This document shows positions 24,096 to 32,943 of a stretch of 64,000 nucleotides of DNA, one piece after another. The number at the start of each line of letters is the position of its first letter. Position 1 is the stretch's first letter. Position numbers and translations under genes: made by a program. The stretch covers positions 186,001 to 250,000 of the forward strand of contig NZ_CP159805.1 of assembly GCF_048087625.1 (NCBI RefSeq), written 5' to 3'. Origin of the DNA: Pseudothioglobus sp905182815. Lineage in GTDB: Bacteria; Pseudomonadota; Gammaproteobacteria; PS1; Pseudothioglobaceae. The notes beneath the pieces were generated by a model that did no database searches, had not been told where the DNA came from, and saw only the letters and a list, made by a program, of their open reading frames with translations.

Positions 24096-25907
24096 ATGAG
24101 CTGGATAACAAAACTCTTTCCATTTTTGTTATGGATTAAAGATTTAAGCAATCCCAAAACTTTAAAAGCGGATATTTTAGCCGGCCTTACTGTTGGTTTT
24201 GTAATCGTTCCTCAATCAATGGCATACGCACAGTTAGCTGGATTAGGCCCTCAATATGGTCTTTATGCTGCGTTTTTGCCAGTCTTAGTTGCTGCAGTTA
24301 TGGGGTCATCCAGGCAGCTGTCTACAGGACCAGTTGCGGTTGTATCTTTGTTAACTGCGGCCGCACTTGGGGAAATAGTTACAGATCCATCGAGCTACGC
24401 AATTTATGCTGCATTACTGGCGCTCATTGTGGGATTATTTCAGTTTTTATTAGGCGTTCTTAGGCTAGGTTTTGTAGTTAATTTTTTGTCACACCCTGTA
24501 GTAACTGGATTTACAAGTGCAGCTGCAATTATTATTGGAGCATCTCAGCTACCTAAAGTTTTTGGTATAAGGGTTATAAGTTCAAATGATTCGGATTGGG
24601 TAAGTGCTTGCCAAGCACTTTCTATTCCTGAAAGAGTTGAGAGTGTAGATGTTGGAGGCCTTCATACGATTTGTAACGCAGACCAAAGCTATGAAACTAT
24701 TGCCAGACTTCTTGAAGCTGCACTTTATTTCACCCATCTTCCTACATTAGCTATGGCGTTAATGGGCGTAGTTGGAATTTTAATATTGCAGCGTTTTTTC
24801 CCTAGACTGCCTGCGATTCTTACGGTAGCTGTTCTGTCAACAGCAGCTTCATTCTTGATTGATTATCAAGGGATGGGAGGGGACATTGTAAATTCAATAA
24901 ACATAAATGGTTTGTTTAGCTTTAAGATACCTCGATTCGACTTTAATGTTATGGGAACATTATTTGTCTATGCAATTACAATCTCATTAATTGGCTTTAT
25001 GGAGGCAATATCGGTTGCTAAGTCTATGGCAGCTTCGACGAAGCAGCGCCTAGATGTGAATCAGGAACTTATAGGTCAAGGACTATCAAATGTTACTGCA
25101 AGCTTCTTTCAGGGTTACCCTGTCTCAGGTTCTTTTTCGCGTTCAGCGGTTAATTTAACTGCAGGTGCAGTTACTGGCTTCTCATCCGTAGTAACAGCAG
25201 CTATTGTTGGTATAACTATTCTTTATCTGACGCCTTTGCTTTATCATCTTCCCCTCGCTACTCTTGCTGCTATTATTTTAATGTCAGTAGCAAGTTTGAT
25301 TCATTTTGCTCCGCTTAAGCATGCATGGAAGGTTGAGAAGCATGATGGACTGGTTGGCTTATTAACGTTTGTGATGACTCTAGTTTTTGCACCGAATTTA
25401 GAAAACGGTATCGCTTTTGGGGTGATTATGTCTCTAGGATTATTTTTATATAGAACTATGGAGCCAAATTTTTCTGAATTATCAGTTGAACACGGCTCGA
25501 TTATTGCCTCAAGGTTTGCGGATGACTCAAATGAAGCTAGCAATGTTGTTAAAGTTGCAAAATGGAGTGGGTCGCTTTATTTTGCTAATGCAGCATATTT
25601 TGAAACTAAGTTGCTTGAATTAATTGCTAAAAATAATGAAGAATTAAAATACATTATTGTTGATGTGGCTTCAATTGTTCAGGTTGATGCATCTGGTGAG
25701 CAAGTTTTATCTGGCTTAGTTGAAACATGCTCAAATTCAGGAGTTGAAATTCTTTTTGCTAGAACTGAAAGATTAGAAGCAGAGTTATTTCGCTCTGGCT
25801 TCAAAAAGCGATTTGGCGATAATCGATTTTTTGATTTAAGAGCGGATGCCTTGAAATATGTTTGGCAAGAGCTAGAAGATAGTAATAATGAGGTTGAGCA
25901 ACAATAA
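24096..25907 (+). CDS. SulP family anion (sulfate/bicarbonate) permease with STAS domain
   Basis: The 603-residue protein has the SulP signature near residue 35 (ADILAGLTVGFVIVPQSMAY) and about twelve membrane segments. A C-terminal STAS domain (about 475-585; KYIIVDVASIVQVDASGEQV) follows. SulP proteins import sulfate, bicarbonate or other anions at the inner membrane. An insertion of about 60 residues (DSDWVSACQALSIPE onward) lies between early helices. The usual carbonic anhydrase neighbour that would point to bicarbonate is not present, so the substrate stays open. Confidence 0.88.
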   Translation: MSWITKLFPFLLWIKDLSNPKTLKADILAGLTVGFVIVPQSMAYAQLAGLGPQYGLYAAFLPVLVAAVMGSSRQLSTGPVAVVSLLTAAALGEIVTDPSSYAIYAALLALIVGLFQFLLGVLRLGFVVNFLSHPVVTGFTSAAAIIIGASQLPKVFGIRVISSNDSDWVSACQALSIPERVESVDVGGLHTICNADQSYETIARLLEAALYFTHLPTLAMALMGVVGILILQRFFPRLPAILTVAVLSTAASFLIDYQGMGGDIVNSININGLFSFKIPRFDFNVMGTLFVYAITISLIGFMEAISVAKSMAASTKQRLDVNQELIGQGLSNVTASFFQGYPVSGSFSRSAVNLTAGAVTGFSSVVTAAIVGITILYLTPLLYHLPLATLAAIILMSVASLIHFAPLKHAWKVEKHDGLVGLLTFVMTLVFAPNLENGIAFGVIMSLGLFLYRTMEPNFSELSVEHGSIIASRFADDSNEASNVVKVAKWSGSLYFANAAYFETKLLELIAKNNEELKYIIVDVASIVQVDASGEQVLSGLVETCSNSGVEILFARTERLEAELFRSGFKKRFGDNRFFDLRADALKYVWQELEDSNNEVEQQ

Positions 25908-25960
25908 GTGTTTTTACTTTAGCTAAATTTTCAAAATTAGATTCATTTTTTAGTGATGCA

Positions 25961-27139
25961 TTAACTGGATATTCTTGAAAGATACTTAGTGAACTGCCAA
26001 AGATTTTTCTCAATTGGATGAAGAGTTCCCTTGGGTAATAATTGAGAGCTTGAACCACGATAAAGGCCTTGAACAAGAGTTTTATCCTCACTATTTGCAG
26101 TATTCATGTAGTCAGCCATTTGCAACACCCAAGCGCCATATTCTGCTGTTGGAACTTCTGCCAATATTTCTGGTGGAACGGCCACCCCCCAAGTTGCTTT
26201 AAAGCATCCAATGCCATCTGGCATAACTGAAACCCACCATAAATAATCTGGCATAAGGGTAACCAAGTGGTTAGGAAAAATACAAAAATCAACCATCGTA
26301 CGACGCCATTTACCTTTCAGTTTGGTATTATTCAGGTGCGCAGAGCCAGGACCACTTTCTGACTCTTGGGGGGCGTAATGATAGCAATAATGATCACTAT
26401 CCTCACCACAGATATAGTCTTCTATAGGTTTTTTGTGATTAGCAAATGTTTTTTGATGCGCAATTGGAACATGATAACTCTCAGTAAAATTTTCAATTAA
26501 GTTTTTCCAGTTTGCATCCCAGGACATGCTCTCACGTATTATAGTTTGATAGCTACCCATGTCATATTGACCAACAATATTTTTACGTAAACCCTCAAGT
26601 GCAGAGGAAACTTTTTTATTAGGGTTTTTTGCTAACGTTATATATATAAATCCTTCCCAGATCTCGATATGAAGAGCTTTTAAATGATGCTTTTCAATAT
26701 CAAAATTAGTCTTCATCTCCATAAATGGCGCATGCTTTAAGGACCCATCTAGCCCATATGTCCATGCATGATTAGGACAGGTAAAAGCAAAAGCATTGCC
26801 AGCTAATTTTGCTATAAGACAAGTAAATCGGTGGGCACAGGCATTTACAAATCCCAGAATCTCGTTAGATTCTTGTCGAATAATTACCACAGGCGTGCCT
26901 GCTATGTCATGGGTCAGGAAGTCGCCAGTATTTGGAATCTCATCAGTACGAGCAATACAAATCCATTCCTGATTGAAAATCCGCTCTTGTTCATGATTAT
27001 AAAATTCGATAGAGTGGTTTGCTGCAGCTGGAATCGGTGATGCTTCTTCAAATGATTTTTTAGCAGATTCATCTATAGCCTTGACGACGCTTTTAAGCGG
27101 AGAATTAGAATGATGGTTCAGGTAAATTTCTAATGACAT
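25961..27139 (-). CDS. Rieske non-heme iron oxygenase, large (alpha) subunit
   Basis: The 392-residue protein has a Rieske [2Fe-2S] centre with C101, H103, C121 and H124 (CAHR and CPNH). The catalytic iron site includes H223 and H228 in NFTESYHVPIAHQ. Such subunits hydroxylate or demethylate small substrates using electrons from a separate reductase, none of which is adjacent. Relatives include glycine betaine and carnitine monooxygenases as well as aromatic-ring oxygenases. The presence of TmpAB-like and demethylase genes in the window makes a quaternary amine substrate attractive but unproven. Confidence 0.82.
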   Translation of the reverse strand: MSLEIYLNHHSNSPLKSVVKAIDESAKKSFEEASPIPAAANHSIEFYNHEQERIFNQEWICIARTDEIPNTGDFLTHDIAGTPVVIIRQESNEILGFVNACAHRFTCLIAKLAGNAFAFTCPNHAWTYGLDGSLKHAPFMEMKTNFDIEKHHLKALHIEIWEGFIYITLAKNPNKKVSSALEGLRKNIVGQYDMGSYQTIIRESMSWDANWKNLIENFTESYHVPIAHQKTFANHKKPIEDYICGEDSDHYCYHYAPQESESGPGSAHLNNTKLKGKWRRTMVDFCIFPNHLVTLMPDYLWWVSVMPDGIGCFKATWGVAVPPEILAEVPTAEYGAWVLQMADYMNTANSEDKTLVQGLYRGSSSQLLPKGTLHPIEKNLWQFTKYLSRISS

Positions 27140-27146
27140 AAGATAA

Positions 27147-27896
27147 TTATATATTTTGATAGTGAGCTTTTACAAAGTAGAGGCCTTGCGGTTCTGCAGT
27201 TGGTCCTGCTTCTTTTCGATCTTTACTGGCTAATACTGATAGCATCCATTCAGTACTTTCTTCTTCTCTCCCAATCTTTAAAAGTGTTCCTACCAAGTTG
27301 CGAACCATGTGGTGCAGAAAAGCATTTGCTTTAACCTTAATAATTAGATCGTCACCTACTTCATCAATTTGAAGGTATTCGATTGTCTTAATAGGAGATT
27401 TTGCTTGGCACATACTTCCTCTAAAGCATGAAAAGTCATGCTCACCGACCAAAAAAGCAGCTGCTTTTCTCATGTCATCGATGTTGAGGGACCTAGGCTC
27501 CCATAAATAATAGCCAGTCTTTAGTGATGACCTAACAGGATGATGATGAATTTTGTATTCATAAGAGCGTGCGTGAGCATTAAATCTTGCATGAAAATCA
27601 TCATTAACTTCCTTAGCCCATTTAAAATTTACATCACTTGGTAGGTTCGCGTTCCCACCAAAGAGCCACGCTCCATCGATCCTACTCGTTTGAGTTTCAA
27701 AATGAATGACTTGCTCTTGTGCATGAACGCCAGCATCGGTTCTGCCACTACAAAATACCCTTACAGGGTGATTTGCTATCTTAGATAAAGCAGGCTCAAC
27801 AACACCTTGGACTGTTCTTAGGCCAGATTTCTGGATTTGCCACCCATGAAAATCCGTACCTAAATATTCAACACCAAGTGCAATTTTCATAAGCAA
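27147..27896 (-). CDS. truA: tRNA pseudouridine(38-40) synthase
   Basis: TruA isomerises uridines 38-40 in the anticodon arm. The 249-residue protein has YLGTDFHGWQIQKSGLRTVQ at the start and the catalytic Asp in CSGRTDAGVHAQEQV near residue 52. The C-terminal half has FLHHMVRNLVGTLLKIG, another family signature. The gene is eight bases upstream of the Rieske gene on the same strand and so may be cotranscribed with it. Length is normal. Confidence 0.95.
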   Translation of the reverse strand: MLMKIALGVEYLGTDFHGWQIQKSGLRTVQGVVEPALSKIANHPVRVFCSGRTDAGVHAQEQVIHFETQTSRIDGAWLFGGNANLPSDVNFKWAKEVNDDFHARFNAHARSYEYKIHHHPVRSSLKTGYYLWEPRSLNIDDMRKAAAFLVGEHDFSCFRGSMCQAKSPIKTIEYLQIDEVGDDLIIKVKANAFLHHMVRNLVGTLLKIGREEESTEWMLSVLASKDRKEAGPTAEPQGLYFVKAHYQNI

Positions 27897-27988
27897 CCGC
27901 TAATTTTTTTTATTGTAAAATCGATAATAATATTTTAACAAACTATTGTAACTATCTAAATGAGTCTATTCTGGATAATACGAACTTT

Positions 27989-28351
27989 ATGAAAGAAAAT
28001 AACAAGCCTACGGGCATTAAAAAACTTTGGTCTGCTTCAATCTATTCTGCAAAAGGCTTTAAGGCTTGCTATCAGTCTGAATATGCATTTAGACTTGAAG
28101 TGTGGTTGGCAGTTGTGCTGACTCCGCTTGGTTACTGGCTTGGCGAATCACCAGTTGAAAAAGTACTTCTTATTACGCCTATATTTTTAGTTTTGATTGT
28201 TGAAATGTTAAACTCAGCAATTGAGGCTGTTGTTGATAGGATTAGTCTTGAGCAGCATGAGTTATCAGGCTTTGCTAAGGACGTTGCATCAGCAGCAGTT
28301 TCAATATCTTTAATTATTTTCATATTTACATGGATCATTATTCTTCTCTAA
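27989..28351 (+). CDS. dgkA: diacylglycerol kinase
   Basis: This small integral-membrane enzyme phosphorylates diacylglycerol to recycle it into phospholipid. The 120 residues form the expected amphipathic start plus three membrane helices. The active-site signature is visible as VEMLNSAIEAVVDRIS near residue 70, and EYAFRLEVWLAV precedes it. The end overlaps birA by 22 bases. Length matches the family. Confidence 0.93.
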   Translation: MKENNKPTGIKKLWSASIYSAKGFKACYQSEYAFRLEVWLAVVLTPLGYWLGESPVEKVLLITPIFLVLIVEMLNSAIEAVVDRISLEQHELSGFAKDVASAAVSISLIIFIFTWIIILL

Positions 28352-29085
28352 AAAGCCTGATTGAAAATGATCTAGAGTGTCATTATTTTGATTCTCTAGA
28401 GAGTACTAGCTCCTTTCTAAATAGTTTGCCAAGCTCTAATATAACCCAGCTATGTGTCACGCGAGAGCAAACTCAGGGAAAGGGCCAGCATGGTAGAGAA
28501 TGGTTATCTCAGAAAGATGGTAGTATTCTTCTCTCAATTCGTCAAACATTTGGAATTGATATTAATTTAAACGGCTTAAGTTTAGTTGTTGGTTTGGCAA
28601 TTATTAGGGCTTTAGAGAAAGAATGTAGAATTGATGGGTTTAAAATTAAATGGCCTAATGATATTTATTTTAGGGGAGCAAAATTAGCAGGAATTTTGTT
28701 GGAAAACAGTATTCAGGAAGGGTCTCAATCTGTCATTATTGGGGTTGGCCTTAACTATCATTTAGAGCAAGAAATGTCCTTCGATATTCCTTGGATTGAT
28801 CTTTCAAAAATTGCCAAGACATTGCCAGATATTCATGAACTTACAGCATCAATTATTAATAATATCTTATCCATGTCAGATTATTTTAAATTAAATGGTT
28901 TATCAGATCTCCTTTCTCAATGGGATCAATACGATATGCTTAAAGGTGCAAAGCTAAAATCAATAGAATTTGGCAAATCTTTTGAGGGAGAGGTGGTAGG
29001 AATTTCCAATCAAGGCGCATTAAAAGTTTTAACAGAAAATGGCACCAAGGAGCTCTATAGCTCCAAGAATATTGAATACATTTAG
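28330..29085 (+). CDS. birA: biotin--[acetyl-CoA-carboxylase] ligase (no repressor domain)
   Basis: The 251-residue enzyme attaches biotin to AccB. Motifs include the EQTQGKGQHGREWLSQKDGS ATP/biotinyl-AMP loop near residue 45 and IKWPNDIYFRGAKLAGILLE near 108 with the catalytic lysine. The N-terminal winged-helix domain of E. coli BirA is absent, so this is a group I enzyme that should not repress biotin genes. The first 22 bases overlap dgkA. Confidence 0.93.
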   Translation: MDHYSSLKSLIENDLECHYFDSLESTSSFLNSLPSSNITQLCVTREQTQGKGQHGREWLSQKDGSILLSIRQTFGIDINLNGLSLVVGLAIIRALEKECRIDGFKIKWPNDIYFRGAKLAGILLENSIQEGSQSVIIGVGLNYHLEQEMSFDIPWIDLSKIAKTLPDIHELTASIINNILSMSDYFKLNGLSDLLSQWDQYDMLKGAKLKSIEFGKSFEGEVVGISNQGALKVLTENGTKELYSSKNIEYI

Positions 29086-29122
29086 GGTAAGATAGTTAAC
29101 AGTATTAACGCATTAAAATAGA

Positions 29123-29854
29123 ATGTCACAACATAAATTAGAAGTAAAAAATCTTTACAAAAAATACGCAAGACGAGTAGTCGTTAATGACGTCTCATTT
29201 TCGGTTAGTGCTGGAGAAATTGTTGGCCTTTTGGGCCCTAATGGTGCAGGAAAAACTACATGTTTTTATATTGCGTGTGGGTTAGTCAGATCTAGTAAAG
29301 GCGAGGTTATTCTTGACAATAAAAGTATAGGCCATATGCCAATTCATAAGAGAGCTAATCTTGGTATTGGTTACCTTCCACAAGAGCCTTCAATTTTTAG
29401 AAAATTAAGCGTCCAAGATAACATCATGGCTGTTCTTGAAATGAATAAATCAATCTTACCAAAGGATAGAGCTCGCCGACTCGAAGAACTTTTGAATGAA
29501 TTTAAGGTTGAACATGTTCGTCATATTAAAGGTATTACTTTGTCTGGTGGTGAGAGAAGAAGGGTAGAAATTGCTAGAGCATTAGCGATGGATCCAAAGT
29601 TTATTTTGCTTGATGAGCCTTTTGCTGGAATAGATCCAATATCTGTTGGTGATATACAAGAAATTATTTATCAGCTCAGAGATAAGGGAATTGGCATTCT
29701 GATTACTGATCATAACTATAGAGAAATGCTTGATACTTGTAATCATTCTTATGTTTTAAGCGATGGAAAGATAATTGCACAAGGTGGAAAGGATTCTATT
29801 TTGGCAAATGAAGAGGTGAAGAAGGTTTATTTAGGTGAAACGGCAGGTGGCTAA
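29123..29854 (+). CDS. lptB: LPS export ABC transporter ATP-binding protein LptB
   Basis: LptB powers extraction of lipopolysaccharide from the inner membrane with LptFG and LptC. The 243-residue ATPase has Walker A GPNGAGKTT, the LptB-typical GIGYLPQEPSIFRKLSV, the ABC signature LSGGERRR and Walker B FILLDEPFAGIDP. These LptB-specific stretches exclude most other importers. The usual neighbours lptA, lptC and rpoN are missing; tsaD follows instead with an overlap. Confidence 0.92.
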   Translation: MSQHKLEVKNLYKKYARRVVVNDVSFSVSAGEIVGLLGPNGAGKTTCFYIACGLVRSSKGEVILDNKSIGHMPIHKRANLGIGYLPQEPSIFRKLSVQDNIMAVLEMNKSILPKDRARRLEELLNEFKVEHVRHIKGITLSGGERRRVEIARALAMDPKFILLDEPFAGIDPISVGDIQEIIYQLRDKGIGILITDHNYREMLDTCNHSYVLSDGKIIAQGGKDSILANEEVKKVYLGETAGG

Positions 29855-30869
29855 TAAAAATTTAATTACATTGGGGATTGAGTCCTCATGTGATGAAACA
29901 GGAATAGGAGTTTACAGCAGTAAAAAAGGCCTTATTTCGCACAAACTTTTTTCTCAGGTTGATTTACATGCTGAATATGGGGGCGTGGTTCCAGAACTAG
30001 CTTCGAGAGATCATATTCAAAGAGCCCTTCCTTTGATTAAGGAAGCGCTTAGTGATAGTCACATTCAATTAAGGGACCTTACAGGCATAGCCTATACCGC
30101 TGGACCAGGATTGTCAGGAGCTTTATTGGTTGGAGGTTCTATTGCTCAGAGCCTAGCTTGGGGGCTTGGAATTCCAGCACTTGGAGTTCATCACATGGAG
30201 GGCCATCTTTTAGCTCCTTTATTGGAGGTTGATAAGCCACAGTTTCCATTTGTAGCGCTTCTGGTTTCGGGTGGCCATACTTTACTTGTCGAGGTTACCA
30301 GAATAGGTGAATATAAAATCCTTGGCGAATCATTAGACGATGCAGTTGGTGAGGCTTTTGATAAAACCGCAAAAATACTCGGTTTAGGATATCCTGGTGG
30401 CCCTGCGCTTGCAAAACTTGCAACGAAAGGCGCTAAAGATAGATTTATCTTTCCTAGACCAATGACAGATAGGCCAGGCCTTGATTTTAGTTTTAGTGGT
30501 TTAAAGACATTTGCTAAAAATACATTTATTGAGTTTCCAAATGAAAAAGAAGATATTGCAAAAGCTTTTGAAGTTGCTGCAACTGAAACGCTAACAATTA
30601 AATGTAGCCGCGCACTCAAACATACCGGGTTTAAAACTTTGGTTGTGGCTGGAGGAGTTAGTGCTAATCTTTCACTTCGTAAATCCTTAAATGAAATGAC
30701 TGATAAACTTGGTTCCAATGTCTTTTATCCAGCACTTGATTTTTGTACAGATAATGGTGCTATGATTGCTTTAGCTGGCCACTACCGGTTTCTTGCTGGG
30801 CAGACTAATGACCATTACGAAATATCAATTAAGCCTCGCTGGAGTCTTGAAGAGCTTCAACCAGTTTAG
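29847..30869 (+). CDS. tsaD: tRNA N6-adenosine threonylcarbamoyltransferase
   Basis: TsaD transfers threonylcarbamoyl to A37 of ANN-decoding tRNAs together with TsaB and TsaE. The protein has the ASKHA-fold start LGIESSCDETGIGVY, the metal histidines in HHMEGHLLAP near residue 110 and LLVSGGHTLLVEV near 135. The length is about 340, as expected. GTG at 29847 is preferred over GTG at 29835 because it shortens the overlap with lptB; the choice is uncertain. It belongs to a co-directional run with lptB and hisA. Confidence 0.94.
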   Translation: MANKNLITLGIESSCDETGIGVYSSKKGLISHKLFSQVDLHAEYGGVVPELASRDHIQRALPLIKEALSDSHIQLRDLTGIAYTAGPGLSGALLVGGSIAQSLAWGLGIPALGVHHMEGHLLAPLLEVDKPQFPFVALLVSGGHTLLVEVTRIGEYKILGESLDDAVGEAFDKTAKILGLGYPGGPALAKLATKGAKDRFIFPRPMTDRPGLDFSFSGLKTFAKNTFIEFPNEKEDIAKAFEVAATETLTIKCSRALKHTGFKTLVVAGGVSANLSLRKSLNEMTDKLGSNVFYPALDFCTDNGAMIALAGHYRFLAGQTNDHYEISIKPRWSLEELQPV

Positions 30870-30966
30870 ATTTGTGCTCGATAAATTTTCCTGTATTGCT
30901 ATTTAAAGAAATCATTTTGCGGATTAAGGTGCATATAATATGGTTGTTAATTAAATTAAAAATTCT

Positions 30967-31704
30967 ATGCTTATAATTCCTGCAATCGATTTAAAAGATG
31001 GTGAATGTGTTCGCCTTAGAAAAGGGTTGATGGAAGATAGTACGGTTTTTTCTAATAACCCAACAGAGATGGCAGCTAAATGGGTTGATGAGGGCGCAAG
31101 GAGACTTCACTTAGTTGACCTTAATGGTGCGTTTGAAGGGAAGCCAGTTAATGCAAAGTGCGTTAATGAAATCACAAAAAAATTTCCAAATTTACCTGTC
31201 CAAATTGGTGGAGGGATTCGTGATTTAAAAACTGCTAGTGCCTATGTTGATGCTGGAATAAGCTATCTTATTATTGGAACCATGGCTGTAACAAAGCCTG
31301 AGTTTGTGTCTAATTTATGTAGAGAATTCCCAGATAAAATTATTGTTGGACTTGATGCAAATAATGGGCTTGTGGCGACAGAGGGATGGGCTAAACAGAC
31401 AGATTTAAATGTCGTAGATTTGTCAAAAAAATATGAGCAATATGGTGTTAATTCAATTATTTATACTGATATTGCTAGAGATGGAATGATGCAGGGCGTT
31501 AATGTTGAGGCAACAGCTAATCTTGCAAAGCACACTTCCATTCCAATAATTGCGTCTGGTGGTATAACTAATCTTGATGATATTGCTGCACTTTTGAAAA
31601 ATGCGCATCATGGCATCATGGGCGCCATAACTGGAAGAGCTATTTATGAGGGAAGACTTGACTTTCATGATGCACAAACGATGAGCGATATTTATGATAG
31701 TTGA
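30967..31704 (+). CDS. hisA: phosphoribosylformimino-5-aminoimidazole carboxamide ribotide isomerase
   Basis: HisA is the fourth step of histidine synthesis. The 245-residue TIM barrel starts MLIIPAIDLKDGECVRLRKG with the catalytic Asp (D8), and has QIGGGIRDLKTA near 82 and YTDIARDGMMQGVN with the second catalytic Asp near 170. The rest of the his operon is not adjacent; only the hisC start appears at the end of the window. It overlaps the following RnfH-like gene by 11 bases. Confidence 0.95.
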   Translation: MLIIPAIDLKDGECVRLRKGLMEDSTVFSNNPTEMAAKWVDEGARRLHLVDLNGAFEGKPVNAKCVNEITKKFPNLPVQIGGGIRDLKTASAYVDAGISYLIIGTMAVTKPEFVSNLCREFPDKIIVGLDANNGLVATEGWAKQTDLNVVDLSKKYEQYGVNSIIYTDIARDGMMQGVNVEATANLAKHTSIPIIASGGITNLDDIAALLKNAHHGIMGAITGRAIYEGRLDFHDAQTMSDIYDS

Positions 31705-32005
31705 AGTTGCTTACGCTCTGCCTAATAAGCAAAGCCTCATAAGCATTGAGGTTGAAAGTGGATCTACATTAAAAGAAGCTATAGAGGCTTCTGGGATTCT
31801 TGAAGTTTTTGAGCAGATTGATCTTACAAAGGATAGGGTTGGTATTTTTTCTAAGTTTGCAACCCTTGATACTATCCTTGGTGAAAAGGACCGAGTTGAA
31901 ATTTATAGACCTCTTGTAGCTGATCCTAAAAAAGCTCGTAAGGAGAGGGCAGCTGAGGGAAAAGCAATGCGAAGCAATAAAAAAAACCAATCCAAGGTAA
32001 AATAA
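31694..32005 (+). CDS. RnfH family (UPF0125) ubiquitin-like protein
   Basis: The 103-residue protein begins MIVEVAYALPNKQSLISIEV and has KDRVGIFSKFATLDTILGEK and DRVEIYRPLVADPKKARKER, the hallmarks of the RnfH/RatB (YfjF) family. These have a beta-grasp fold. E. coli RatB was linked to the RatA toxin locus, but the function is unsettled. The usual ratA gene is not adjacent. The last 20 residues are strongly basic. Confidence 0.9.
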   Translation: MIVEVAYALPNKQSLISIEVESGSTLKEAIEASGILEVFEQIDLTKDRVGIFSKFATLDTILGEKDRVEIYRPLVADPKKARKERAAEGKAMRSNKKNQSKVK

Positions 32006-32032
32006 GCAACATACAATCCATTCATTATAATT

Positions 32033-32899
32033 ATGAACGCAGAAAAACCTCCCAGTTGGCCATTATTTAATAGGTTATTTGATAAGGTTTTCCCACGAAC
32101 TTTAAAGCCCCGAGCACAGTTAATGCAGGCCTTAGAAGAGGCTGAAGAAAACCTAGTTATTGATCCATATAGCAGGTCTGTTATTGAAGGCGCGTTGCAA
32201 GTCGAAAGCCTAAAAGTGCGAGACGTAATGGTTCCTCGATCAAAAATGACTATGATAAATTCAGAGTCATCCACTGAGGATTTGCTTCAAATCATGGTCA
32301 GTTCATCACATTCCCGCTTTCCAATTCACAATGTTGAGCAGGACTCAATACTGGGTATTGTATTAGCTAAAGATTTGCTAGCTCACTTTGCTCAAGATAA
32401 TAAGGACGAGTTTAACTACAGAGAGTATCTTAGGGATGCTTTATCTGTTCCTGAAAGTAAGCCTTTAGGCGTTTTGCTGAGAGAATTTCAACAAAATAAA
32501 TCGCATATGGCAGTTGTTCTTGACGAGTATGGAGAGATTGCTGGATTAGTAACTCTAGAAGATGTGATTGAGCAGATTGTTGGTGAAATTGAGGACGAAC
32601 ATGACAAGGAAGAAGATAATATTATTGATTATGGAGATGGGCGCTATTTGCTTCAGGCCAATACATCTCTAGAAGAGTTTAATGAGTTTTTTGAATGTAA
32701 TATCATAAGTGATAATTACGACACTGTAGCTGGTTTAGTCATTTCAGGTTTTAGCTATCTCCCAGAGCAAATGAGTGAAATTAGCCTTCATGGCTTTGAG
32801 TTTAAGGTTCTAAAAACTGATACTCGTAGACTCCTGCTACTTGAAGTGCAACGCAAAATAATAGACATTAAGTCCTCAAAAGATAAAGTTAGTTCTTAA
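32033..32899 (+). CDS. corC: CorC/CNNM-type transporter-associated protein (two CBS domains)
   Basis: The 288-residue soluble protein has a CBS pair (about 65-190: VRDVMVPRSKMTMINSES and GEIAGLVTLEDVIEQIVGEI) and a C-terminal CorC_HlyC domain (about 205-280). Such proteins are tied to Mg and Co efflux and, in Gammaproteobacteria, lie in the ybeZYX-lnt cluster. That cluster is absent here. The N-terminal membrane DUF21 domain is missing, as expected for the short CorC. Confidence 0.9.
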   Translation: MNAEKPPSWPLFNRLFDKVFPRTLKPRAQLMQALEEAEENLVIDPYSRSVIEGALQVESLKVRDVMVPRSKMTMINSESSTEDLLQIMVSSSHSRFPIHNVEQDSILGIVLAKDLLAHFAQDNKDEFNYREYLRDALSVPESKPLGVLLREFQQNKSHMAVVLDEYGEIAGLVTLEDVIEQIVGEIEDEHDKEEDNIIDYGDGRYLLQANTSLEEFNEFFECNIISDNYDTVAGLVISGFSYLPEQMSEISLHGFEFKVLKTDTRRLLLLEVQRKIIDIKSSKDKVSS

Positions 32900-32943
32900 T
32901 TGTTTTGTCAAAAGTTATCAATCAATTAGTATAATCCAGCATT